Positions 42,175 to 49,684 of a stretch of 64,000 nt of DNA are shown piece by piece; positions within the stretch are counted from its first letter, which is position 1, and the number at the start of each line of letters is the position of its first letter. The stretch comes from Salinisphaera sp040361255 (lineage in GTDB: Bacteria > Pseudomonadota > Gammaproteobacteria > Nevskiales > Salinisphaeraceae). The notes beneath the pieces are model-generated. The model ran no database searches. It was not told where the DNA came from and was given only the letters and a program-made list of their open reading frames with translations. Location: NCBI RefSeq assembly GCF_040361255.1, contig NZ_APNG01000011.1:62001-126000 (forward strand), read 5' to 3'. Made by a program: the position numbers and the translations under genes.

Positions 42175-43059
42175 TCAGCTCTGTTCGAACCAGCCTTCGA
42201 TCTGGTCGCCGTGGCTGTCGATATACTTCTGGATGGCTTCGTCGTAGCTCGTTTCCTGGGCCTCATACATGGCGGCCTGGAGTTCGTCGAGATCCAGCTT
42301 GTAGTTGCTCAAAAAGGTGGCAACTTCCGGATAGTCTTTCTTGAAGCCCTTGCGCGCGATCACGTCGACATGCTGCGCTTCGCCCAGCGTGCCTTTCGGA
42401 TCGTCGAGAAAACGCAGGTCCCAACGGCCGAACATCCAGTGCGGCGTCCAGCCGGTGACCACGATCCATTCGTCGCGCTTCTCGGCACGGGCCAGCGCGG
42501 CCGTCATTGCGGCACCACTGGCCGACACCAGGCGATAGTCGTCGCCCAGATCGTAGGCTTCGATGGTCTTGTTCGACAGCTGCATCAGCCCGGCGCCGGG
42601 ATCGATGCCCTGGATCTTGCCACCAAGCTTGTCCTGGACCTCGGCTTTCTTCAGATCCTCGATCGAGGCCAGCTGATCCTCGGGAATCGAGTTCGGCACC
42701 ACCCAGCCTAAACGGGCGCCACCATAGATCGTGCCCATATCGACGACGTCGTCCTTGACGCGTTTCATGTAGTCGGCATGGGTATCGGGCAGCCAGGCCA
42801 TGAGCATGGCGTCGAGATCGCCATTGGCCACGCCCTGATATTGCACGCCGATGGCCGAGAGCGTGAGCTTGACGTTGTAGTCGGTATGTTCCTCGATGAC
42901 CTGCTTGGCCAGCTTGGTCACGAACTCGGCGTCCGACCAGGCAGTCCAGCCGAATTCGATCGTATCGTCGGCGGCCTGGGCGCTGCCCAGCGCGCCGAAG
43001 GTCAAGCCGGCCGCCATCGCGGCGGTGCCGAGCCAGTGCTTGAATGAATGCGTTTTCAT
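42175..43059 (-). CDS. proX: glycine betaine/proline betaine-binding periplasmic protein
   Basis: 294-aa exported protein with a Sec signal (cleavage after GSAQA). The mature part starts DDTIEFGWTAWSDAEFVTKLA and is a type II binding protein of the OpuAC/ProX family. Conserved aromatic residues for quaternary-ammonium ligands are likely in FGWTAWSD, GGARLGWVVP and VTGWTPHWMFGRWDLRFLDDP. It captures glycine betaine or related osmolytes for the ProVW transporter encoded just upstream in transcription order (63 bp gap). GAAGGGAGACC precedes the ATG as a good ribosome site. A strong terminator follows. Choline or ectoine as ligand cannot be excluded. Confidence 0.92.
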   Translation of the reverse strand: MKTHSFKHWLGTAAMAAGLTFGALGSAQAADDTIEFGWTAWSDAEFVTKLAKQVIEEHTDYNVKLTLSAIGVQYQGVANGDLDAMLMAWLPDTHADYMKRVKDDVVDMGTIYGGARLGWVVPNSIPEDQLASIEDLKKAEVQDKLGGKIQGIDPGAGLMQLSNKTIEAYDLGDDYRLVSASGAAMTAALARAEKRDEWIVVTGWTPHWMFGRWDLRFLDDPKGTLGEAQHVDVIARKGFKKDYPEVATFLSNYKLDLDELQAAMYEAQETSYDEAIQKYIDSHGDQIEGWFEQS

Positions 43060-43122
43060 CTTTTTGGTCTCCCTTCGAATGATCGATTGGCCGGCGCGGC
43101 GCGTCCAGGCGCGCGCCCGGCC

Positions 43123-44070
43123 CTAGTGACTGCCCGCGCCCTCACCGCGCCCAAAGAAGGTCTTCAAGCGGGTGGCAATCGACGTGCGCTGGCGGCTGCG
43201 CTGGGCAAAGCTCTGGGTCAGGCGATCGAGGATGATCGCCAGGATCACCACCCCGAGGCCGCCTTCGAAACCCGTGCCCAGCCGCAACTGTTGAATCCCG
43301 GCGAGTACCGGATCGCCCAGCCCGCCGGCGCCGATCATCGACGCGATGACCACCATCGACAGCGCGAGCATGATGGTCTGGTTGATACCGGCCATGATCG
43401 AGGGCAGCGCCAGCGGCAGTTCCACCTTGAACAGCAACTGCAACGGGTTGCAGCCGAAGGCGCGCCCGGCCTCGACGTTTTCGGCCGGTACCTGACGAAT
43501 GCCCAGATTCATCATGCGCACCGCGGGCGGCATGGAGAAGATCACCGTGGCGATCGTACCCGGCACGCGACCGGTGCCGAAAAAGATCACCGCCGGAATC
43601 AGATACACGAATGCCGGCAGCGTCTGCATGAAGTCGAGCACCGGGCGTACCGTGGCGGCCAGCAGTTCGCTTTTTGCCATCGCAACACCCAGGGGCAGGC
43701 CCACGCCGAGTGCTGCCAGCGTCGCCGCGATCACCAGCCCCAGCGTATCCATCGACTCGGCCCACAGGTCCATGCCGAGCACGACATACAGCCCCACGAG
43801 TACGAACAGGGCAAATCGCCAGCCCACGCGCCAGAGCGCGAGGATCGCGAGCACACCGAATACCAGCTGCGGCGGCAGGTAGTTGAAAAACGCGGTGAGA
43901 TTGTCGGCAACGAAACTGATCGTATTGGCAACCGCGGTAAAGAACAGGTCGAAATGCGCCTGCATGAAATCGACCACCGCGGTGAAACCTTCACCGATCG
44001 GAAGATCGATCACGAACGCCTCCTTGAGCCTTTGCCAGAACGCGCCGATACCCGCTTGCAGACTCATCAT
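43123..44070 (-). CDS. proW: glycine betaine ABC transporter permease
   Basis: 315-aa membrane component with an extended N terminus and about seven helices. The ABC coupling (EAA) loop is EAGRAFGCNPLQLLFKVELPLALPSI, and the block VRPVLDFMQTLPAFVYLIPAVIFFGTGRVPG is typical of ProW/OpuAB. The first about 60 residues (AFWQRLKEAFVIDLPIGEGFTAVVDF) match the ProW-type N-terminal tail. It overlaps the ATPase gene by four bases (ATGA). The product forms the translocation pore for compatible solutes in the inner membrane. Confidence 0.93.
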   Translation of the reverse strand: MMSLQAGIGAFWQRLKEAFVIDLPIGEGFTAVVDFMQAHFDLFFTAVANTISFVADNLTAFFNYLPPQLVFGVLAILALWRVGWRFALFVLVGLYVVLGMDLWAESMDTLGLVIAATLAALGVGLPLGVAMAKSELLAATVRPVLDFMQTLPAFVYLIPAVIFFGTGRVPGTIATVIFSMPPAVRMMNLGIRQVPAENVEAGRAFGCNPLQLLFKVELPLALPSIMAGINQTIMLALSMVVIASMIGAGGLGDPVLAGIQQLRLGTGFEGGLGVVILAIILDRLTQSFAQRSRQRTSIATRLKTFFGRGEGAGSH

Positions 44071-45284
44071 GCGGCAGCCCCCTTGTCCGTACGATCGAGC
44101 GTGTGCAGCAGCGTCGCGCGTGAAATCGTGCCCTTGTAGCGACCGTTGTCATCGACCACCGGCACCGGATAAGGGCTTTCGGCCACCTGCGTCATGAGTT
44201 CGGTCAGTGGTGTATCCGCTGCCACCGGCTGAATTTCGGCGATGAAGGCATCCTCGATACGGCCGTCGTCACGCCGGCCCAGCCCGTCAATACAGGCCAT
44301 GAGCGAATCGATGCTCACCACGCCCTGATACATGCGGCTGCGATCGTGGACCACCGCGGCCGAGCCGTCGTGCTCGCGCAGACGCTCAAGCGCGGCGCGC
44401 ACGCTCACCCCGGGGCGTTCCATGACCGTGACCTGATCGCGCCGAGCGACGTCCGCGGCGGTAAACACATGGCTGACATCCACACCGCGAAAGAAGGAAC
44501 GCACATATTCGTTGGCCGGCTCGCGCACGATCTCTTCGGGCGTGCCGACCTGGACCACCGTGCCGCCCTGCATGATCGCGATGCGATCGCCCACGCGCAT
44601 GGCTTCGTCCAGATCGTGGGTAATGAACACCACCGTGCGGGCATGCTCGGCCTGCAGGCGCAGCAATTCATCCTGCATTTCGGTACGAATCAATGGATCG
44701 AGCGCGGAAAACGCCTCGTCCATGAGCAGAATGCCGGGGTCGACCGCCAGCGCACGGGCGAGGCCAACCCGCTGTTTCATGCCGCCCGAGAGTTCGTCGG
44801 GATAACTGTGCGCATTGGCCTTGAGGCCGACCGCGTCCAGCGCGGCGAGCGCTTTTTCATTGCGCTTGGCGCTGTCCACGCCCGCCACCGCCAGCCCGAA
44901 CGCGGTGTTTTCGAGCACGCTTTGATGCGGCATGAGCGCAAACGACTGAAACACCATGCTGATCTCGCGGCGACGCAACGCAATCAACTGCTTACGCGTC
45001 ATGCGCGTAATGTCCTGGCCGTCGATATGAATAGAGCCGGCGGTCGGCTCGATCAAGCGATTGAGCATACGCACGAGCGTGGACTTGCCCGAGCCGGACA
45101 GCCCCATGACCACGAAAATCTCGCCTTCGGCCACATCGAAACTGGCATCGGACACGCCAACCGTCATGCCGGTGGCGGCGAATATCTCGTCCTTGGTCTG
45201 TCCTTTTTCGATGCGTTCGAGCGCGCGTTTGGGATGCGCGCCAAAAACCTTATAGACGTGATCTACCGATAATTTAGTGCTCAA
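44067..45284 (-). CDS. proV: glycine betaine ABC transporter ATPase with CBS pair
   Basis: 405-aa ATPase of the ProV/OpuAA type. Starts KLSVDHVYKVFG and has the family insert RALERIEKGQTKDEIFAATG. Motifs are Walker A GLSGSGKST, Q-loop VFQSFALMPHQ, signature LSGGMKQRVGLARAL, Walker B ILLMDEAFSALD and switch FITHDLDEAM. Two CBS domains (about residues 275-395) form the C-terminal regulatory module, which senses ionic strength or nucleotides in homologues. First gene of proVWX; its promoter should be in the 285-bp gap upstream (45285-45569), in which I see no gene. The operon serves uptake of osmoprotectants, consistent with a halophile. Confidence 0.94.
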   Translation of the reverse strand: MSTKLSVDHVYKVFGAHPKRALERIEKGQTKDEIFAATGMTVGVSDASFDVAEGEIFVVMGLSGSGKSTLVRMLNRLIEPTAGSIHIDGQDITRMTRKQLIALRRREISMVFQSFALMPHQSVLENTAFGLAVAGVDSAKRNEKALAALDAVGLKANAHSYPDELSGGMKQRVGLARALAVDPGILLMDEAFSALDPLIRTEMQDELLRLQAEHARTVVFITHDLDEAMRVGDRIAIMQGGTVVQVGTPEEIVREPANEYVRSFFRGVDVSHVFTAADVARRDQVTVMERPGVSVRAALERLREHDGSAAVVHDRSRMYQGVVSIDSLMACIDGLGRRDDGRIEDAFIAEIQPVAADTPLTELMTQVAESPYPVPVVDDNGRYKGTISRATLLHTLDRTDKGAAA

Positions 45285-45569
45285 AGGCGTCCCCCCGACG
45301 CTCCCTGCGAAGCTGGCCCTACCCTAACGCAAGTTTCACACCATTGTCGCGCCACAGCCCCGACCCTATCGCTTGACCACGATCCGAATCCCCGCGCGCC
45401 GGCCGTGGTATTGCCTCGCTTACGCCAGCCCCGGCACCGACGGGCAGGCCATGCGATGTGCGCGCCGGCATGCCCCCTGCACCCGGTTGGTGCGCGCCCG
45501 CAACATACCGAACAGGTCGTCGTCGGGCGCTCGAATACGGCGGGTTCGCTGGGTTACAGGCTCGCCGGA

Positions 45570-46169
45570 TTATTCGTCGAGTCGGCGCAGCCAGAAGGTC
45601 AGGCGCTTGTCGGTTTCCTGGGCTGCATCGATATCGCGCCAGCGGTAGGTCGCACAGATATCGTCGCGGCGCACGAAACCGCGCCGCTGCCAGAACGCAT
45701 CCAGCGGCTGATAGTCGGCCGGGCGCAGCGGATGATCGGCCGGGCGCTGCACCGCACAGAAACAGGCATGGGAGAAATCGCCCGCCTGGCGTGCCCAGGC
45801 TTCGCGTTCGTCGAAAAAGCGATGCCCGAGTCCGTGGCCCCGGTAGTCGCCCAGCAAAAGCGATTCGCCGAAATAGAACACCCGCGCCACATCGAAGCCG
45901 GCTTCGGCGAGCGGCTTGCGAAATGCCGGCTCCTCGTCGGCCAGCGGCAAGGCCGTGGTCGCGCCCACGAGCCGCTGGCCTTCGTGTACGAGAAAGGCCA
46001 GCGAGCGCGCTGAGTTCACATAGGTCGCCAGATAGTCGCGCTCGTAATCGAGATCGCCGTCGTAGAGATAAGGAAAATCGCGAAATACGCGAATACGCAG
46101 CTCGGCGAGTTCATCCACATGCGGCGCGATTTCACGGCCGCTCACGCGCACGAAAGAAAGATCGGCCAT
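45570..46169 (-). CDS. GNAT family acetyltransferase
   Basis: 199-aa protein with a GNAT fold: LRIRVFRDFPYLYDGDLDYERDYLATY near the N terminus, a central strand AFLVHEGQRLVGATTALPL, the acetyl-CoA loop in LLLGDYRGHGLGHRFFDERE, and HPLRPADYQPLDAFWQRRGFVRRDD at the end. Substrate unknown. The ATG at 46169 is preferred because upstream in-frame sequence lacks the family pattern; no strong ribosome site is seen, so the start is not secure. It follows the ada gene on the same strand with about 100 bp between. Confidence 0.85.
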   Translation of the reverse strand: MADLSFVRVSGREIAPHVDELAELRIRVFRDFPYLYDGDLDYERDYLATYVNSARSLAFLVHEGQRLVGATTALPLADEEPAFRKPLAEAGFDVARVFYFGESLLLGDYRGHGLGHRFFDEREAWARQAGDFSHACFCAVQRPADHPLRPADYQPLDAFWQRRGFVRRDDICATYRWRDIDAAQETDKRLTFWLRRLDE

Positions 46170-46272
46170 ACGAACCAGACCGGCATGTTCGAATTCGAAC
46201 ACGAGTGTAGAACAGCGCTTGCGCGCCGCGCATCCCGCTTCCACGGCACAGCAGCGCGCGAAGTTCGGGCCG

Positions 46273-47349
46273 TCAACAGTCGGTATGAGCGTCGTTGTGC
46301 GCGACCTTTGCCTCGCGATCGAGCAAGGCGCGTTTTCGTGCCACGCCCCAACGATAGCCGGAGAGCGCGCCATCGGTGCGCACGACGCGATGACAGGGAA
46401 TCGCTATCGCCAGGGTATTGCCCGCACAGGCACGGGCCACCGCGCGGGCAGCCGTGGGCGCGCCGATACGCGCTGCGATCTCGGCATAACTGGCGGTCTG
46501 CCCGCAGGGAATGCGTTGCAGCGCATGCCACACTCGCTGCTGAAAGACGGTGCCGCGGATATCCAGCGGCAGATCGAGCGCCTGTACCGGGGCTTCGACA
46601 AAGCCGACCACGGTGGCGACATAGTCTTCGAACACGCCGTCCCCGCCAATCAATTGCGCGCGGGCAAAACGCGCTTGTAGCGACTGAATCAGCCCCTCCG
46701 GATCGTCGCCCAGGCTGATTGAACAGATACCGCGTTCTGTACCCGCCACCAGAATGGTGCCCAACGTCGTCTCGCCGAGCGCGAAACGAATCACCTGATC
46801 GGCACCGCCATTGCGATAGGCCGTCGGCGCCATGCCCAGCGCTTGATCGGCGTTTGCATAGAAATGCCCGCTCGATTCGTACCCGGCACCAAATACGGCC
46901 TCGGTCACATCCTGGCCGCTAGCAAGCGCTGTCTGCACCCGCCGCTCGCGACAGGCGATCGCATACTGACGCGGCGTCATGCCGATCGCATCCTTGAACA
47001 CACGCTGAAAATGAAACCGGCTCAGGCCCGCGCGCTCGGCCAACACGGCCAGCGATGGCGCCTTGTCGCTGTCCTCGATGAAGCGACAGGCCTGGGCCAC
47101 ACGCTCGGTGTTGCGGCCTGCGCGCGAGCGTTGCTGCGGCTGGCAGCGCTTGCAGGCACGAAACCCGGCCTGCTCGGCCTGGGCCGCATCGTCGAAAAAG
47201 AGCACGTTCTCGCGCCGCGGTGGGCGCGACGGGCAACTGGGCCGGCAATAGATGCCCGTGGTCTTGACCGCATAGAAGAAATCGCCGTCCGCGCGGGCAT
47301 CATTGGCCAGCACGGCGGCCCAGCGGTGTGCGTGTGGCTGCTCGCTCAT
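46273..47349 (-). CDS. ada: bifunctional Ada: DNA methyl-phosphotriester and O6-alkylguanine repair / transcription activator
   Basis: 358 aa with all three Ada modules. Residues about 10-90: zinc domain with GIYCRPSCPSRPPRRENVLFF and ACKRCQP, whose Cys takes the methyl group from phosphotriesters. About 95-185: AraC-type helix-turn-helix with LAERAGLSRFHFQRVFKDAIGMTPRQY. About 190-350: methyltransferase domain with active Cys in IAIPCHRVVRTDGALSGYRWG. It is the adaptive response sensor, and would activate its own gene after methylation. The start at 47349 (GAGGCGG upstream) is chosen by similarity. The gene for the GNAT protein follows; no alkB or alkA is adjacent. Confidence 0.93.
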   Translation of the reverse strand: MSEQPHAHRWAAVLANDARADGDFFYAVKTTGIYCRPSCPSRPPRRENVLFFDDAAQAEQAGFRACKRCQPQQRSRAGRNTERVAQACRFIEDSDKAPSLAVLAERAGLSRFHFQRVFKDAIGMTPRQYAIACRERRVQTALASGQDVTEAVFGAGYESSGHFYANADQALGMAPTAYRNGGADQVIRFALGETTLGTILVAGTERGICSISLGDDPEGLIQSLQARFARAQLIGGDGVFEDYVATVVGFVEAPVQALDLPLDIRGTVFQQRVWHALQRIPCGQTASYAEIAARIGAPTAARAVARACAGNTLAIAIPCHRVVRTDGALSGYRWGVARKRALLDREAKVAHNDAHTDC

Positions 47350-47592
47350 ACCCGTTCCGCCTCGCTGTTGGATACGCCGAACCAATCTAGCGCGAACGCG
47401 GCTGCAAAACGTCTCGAAACTTGCGCTGTCATTCGCAACCGCGGCGCCCGGCACTCGCCAAGGCAAGTGCGCAAACCAGGCGGGCGCGCTTTACAAGCGA
47501 TTGCATCGCGGCGGCACGGCTACGCGCGAAACACGCATGGCGCATTCAACGCATCAGAACGCCGAACATTCAAGCAACGGGCAGGGGAAAAA

Positions 47593-47668
47593 TGGTGGCC
47601 GGAGGTGGAATCGAACCACCGACACTGCGATTTTCAGTCGCATGCTCTACCAACTGAGCTATCCGGCC
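47593..47668 (-). tRNA. tRNA-Phe (GAA)
   Basis: 76-nt cloverleaf on the minus strand: acceptor arms GGCCGGA/TCCGGCC, D-arm AGCTCAGTTGGTAGAGC, anticodon loop CTGAAAA giving GAA, T-loop GGTTCGATTCC, and an encoded CCA end. It stands alone between ada and yggX. Confidence 0.96.
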
Positions 47669-47749
47669 AGATCGTGGAATCCGATCTTGGAGAGCGCGTA
47701 TTAAACCGATCCCGAGGCCTAACGTCAACCTCGGTCGCGCCCTTTCGGC

Positions 47750-48022
47750 CTACTGTTCGGGCGGCACGTAGTGCGTTTCGGCGGTCTGGCCGCTGCCAAA
47801 GAAATATTCTTCGGTTTGTTCCATCAGGAACTCGCGCGCTTTCGGATCGGCCAAGTGCAGGCCGTACTCATTGATCAGGCGCGTCTGTTCGGTCATCCAT
47901 TGCTGCCAGGCCTGCATCGAGACATTCTCGTGGATGCGTTTGCCGAGCTCGCCAGGTAGCGGCGGCCGCGGCAGGCCTTCGGCCTCTTTATCGAGTTTGA
48001 CGCAGTGTACGGTATGGCTCAT
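47750..48022 (-). CDS. yggX: Fe(II)-trafficking / oxidative-stress protein YggX
   Basis: 90-aa cytosolic protein of the YggX family, of normal length. It has the conserved start SHTVHCVKLDKEAEGLPRPPLPGELGKRI, the Cys at residue 7 being invariant, then AWQQWMTEQTRLINEYGLHLADPKAREFL and a C-terminal EEYFFG. YggX protects Fe-S clusters and helps iron handling under superoxide stress. Its start overlaps the mutY stop by four bases (ATGA), the same arrangement as in many gammaproteobacteria, where mutY and yggX form an operon. This linkage makes sense because MutY is an Fe-S enzyme. Confidence 0.95.
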   Translation of the reverse strand: MSHTVHCVKLDKEAEGLPRPPLPGELGKRIHENVSMQAWQQWMTEQTRLINEYGLHLADPKAREFLMEQTEEYFFGSGQTAETHYVPPEQ

Positions 48023-49098
48023 AGCGCTAGCGTGTGTTGCGGGCTGTCCAAAAGCTTGGCAATGGGCGCAGGCACGCCGGGGCGCGCACTGTCGGCAAAC
48101 CATTGCCGCGAAGAATCCATGATACGTGTCGCATGCCGGCTATGCACCCGCGTGGCATGAATGCGCAGCTGAAAATGGGTAAACGCATGCTCGATGGGCG
48201 CAAGTTCTGTGATGTGCTCGACCGCCAGCCCGAATTGCGCCTGACACTGCTCGGCGATATTGGCGTCGAGCGCTACCTCCGGCAGGCTCCAGAGCCCGCC
48301 CCAGATACCGCTTGGCGGGCGTTTTTCCAGCAGTACCCGATTGTCGGCATCGGTTATCACCAGCACCCGAGTTTCGCGTAGCGGGCGTTTGGCGCGTTTG
48401 CGCGGCGCCGGAATATGCGCCTGTCTGGCGCTGGCATAGGCCTGGCAGCGATCGGCCAGCGGGCAGCGCTCGCAGGCCGGCCGGGACCGGGTGCACAGGG
48501 TGGCGCCCAGGTCCATGATCGCCTGCGTGTAGTCGGTCACACGCGTCCGCGGCGTATAGCGTTCGGCCAGTTGCCAGAGCGGTTTTTCATAGGCGGCCGT
48601 GCCGGGCGTGGCTTCCAGCGCGGCCAGCCGCGCGATCACCCGCTTGGCGTTGCCATCGAGTATGGGCGCCCAGACACCAAACGCCTGGGCCGCGATTGCC
48701 CCGGCGGTGGAACGACCGATGCCGGGCAGGCGCATCAATGATTCGACATCCTGGGGGAATTCGCCGCCATGTTCGGCCACCACGGCCTGTGCGGCGACGT
48801 GCAGATTACGGGCACGCGCGTAATAGCCCAGCCCCGCCCAGTGCGCCATGACGTCGTCGCTGGGCGCGGCGGCGAGCGTGTGCACATCGGGAAAGCGCGC
48901 CATGAAGGCGTTGAAATAATCGATGACCGTGGCCACCTGGGTCTGCTGGAGCATGATCTCGGCCACCCACACGCGATAGGCGCTGCGCGGATGCTGCCAC
49001 GGCAGATCGTGGCGGCCATGCACGTCGAACCAGGCAAGCAGCGCATCGGCGATTGTGGCCGGCGCGCGCTCAGTCGCGGTCTGGGCGGTCGTTGTCAT
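48019..49098 (-). CDS. mutY: A/G-specific adenine DNA glycosylase
   Basis: 359-aa glycosylase removing adenine opposite 8-oxoguanine. The helix-hairpin-helix core has LPWQHPRSAYRVWVAEIMLQQTQVATVI with catalytic Glu in EIMLQQT, and LMRLPGIGRSTAGAI with the HhH-GPD motif. The Fe-S cluster Cys residues are CTRSRPACERCPLADRC. The C-terminal NUDIX-like domain (from about residue 235; VLLEKRPPSGIWGGLWSLPE) recognises 8-oxoG. I use the ATG at 49098; a TTG four codons upstream is in frame. It overlaps the upstream SRPBCC gene by 29 bp and the downstream yggX by 4. Confidence 0.95.
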   Translation of the reverse strand: MTTTAQTATERAPATIADALLAWFDVHGRHDLPWQHPRSAYRVWVAEIMLQQTQVATVIDYFNAFMARFPDVHTLAAAPSDDVMAHWAGLGYYARARNLHVAAQAVVAEHGGEFPQDVESLMRLPGIGRSTAGAIAAQAFGVWAPILDGNAKRVIARLAALEATPGTAAYEKPLWQLAERYTPRTRVTDYTQAIMDLGATLCTRSRPACERCPLADRCQAYASARQAHIPAPRKRAKRPLRETRVLVITDADNRVLLEKRPPSGIWGGLWSLPEVALDANIAEQCQAQFGLAVEHITELAPIEHAFTHFQLRIHATRVHSRHATRIMDSSRQWFADSARPGVPAPIAKLLDSPQHTLAL

Positions 49099-49684
49099 AA
49101 TCGCTGGCAAGCCGTTCGATGGATTGGCCGGTCACGCGCGCCTGGCGGCGCAGTTCCCGGGCGATCAGATAGGGGCCGACCAGGGGCGGCACCCAGAAAT
49201 CGGGGTCGATCTCGGCTTCGAAGACCAGCCGGGTCGCGCCGCTGTCTTCGCTGCTGAAACGCCAGTCTGCGTGACCGGACTTGAGATCACCCGCGCCGGG
49301 CACGACCTGCATCGAGATCGCGTCCGGCGGCGTTTGCTGATAGTGCATGACCTGTTCGATCTGCTTGCAGATCAGGGCCACGCACAGACGAATGGTCGAA
49401 CGCAGCCGGTCGCCGGGCAGGCGCTTGCTTTCGATGATGCTCGGATTGAATTCGGGCAGGCGTTCGTAATCGCTGGCCGCACGAAAGGCCTGGCGCTGGG
49501 CGACCGCAAGCCGCATGTCGGCGGTAATCGTATAGCGCGTATCGGCGCGTTCGACCTGCATGCGTTCGATGGTCACCGCCGCCGCGCTCGCGCTCATACA
49601 CAGCGCGAGCGCGGCCAGCACCAGGCACCTGCGTGCCCCGGCCTTACCGCTCGGAATCGTCGCTGCCTTGCGGCGCATCGGCAT
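49070..49684 (-). CDS. exported SRPBCC/START-like protein
   Basis: About 204 aa. A basic N terminus followed by CLVLAALALCMSASAAA is a signal peptide. The mature part has the lipid-binding SRPBCC (polyketide cyclase/START) pattern: TADMRLAVAQRQAFRAASDYERLPEFNPSIIES, VMHYQQTPPDAISMQVVPGAGDL and VFEAEIDPDFWVPPLVGPYLIAREL. The ligand is unknown. Start choice (49684, or 49678) is tentative because the frame overlaps the end of the asmA gene by about 40 bp. Gene order asmA-SRPBCC-mutY-yggX with overlaps suggests one transcript. Both asmA and this gene point to envelope lipid handling. Confidence 0.75.
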   Translation of the reverse strand: MPMRRKAATIPSGKAGARRCLVLAALALCMSASAAAVTIERMQVERADTRYTITADMRLAVAQRQAFRAASDYERLPEFNPSIIESKRLPGDRLRSTIRLCVALICKQIEQVMHYQQTPPDAISMQVVPGAGDLKSGHADWRFSSEDSGATRLVFEAEIDPDFWVPPLVGPYLIARELRRQARVTGQSIERLASDYDNDRPDRD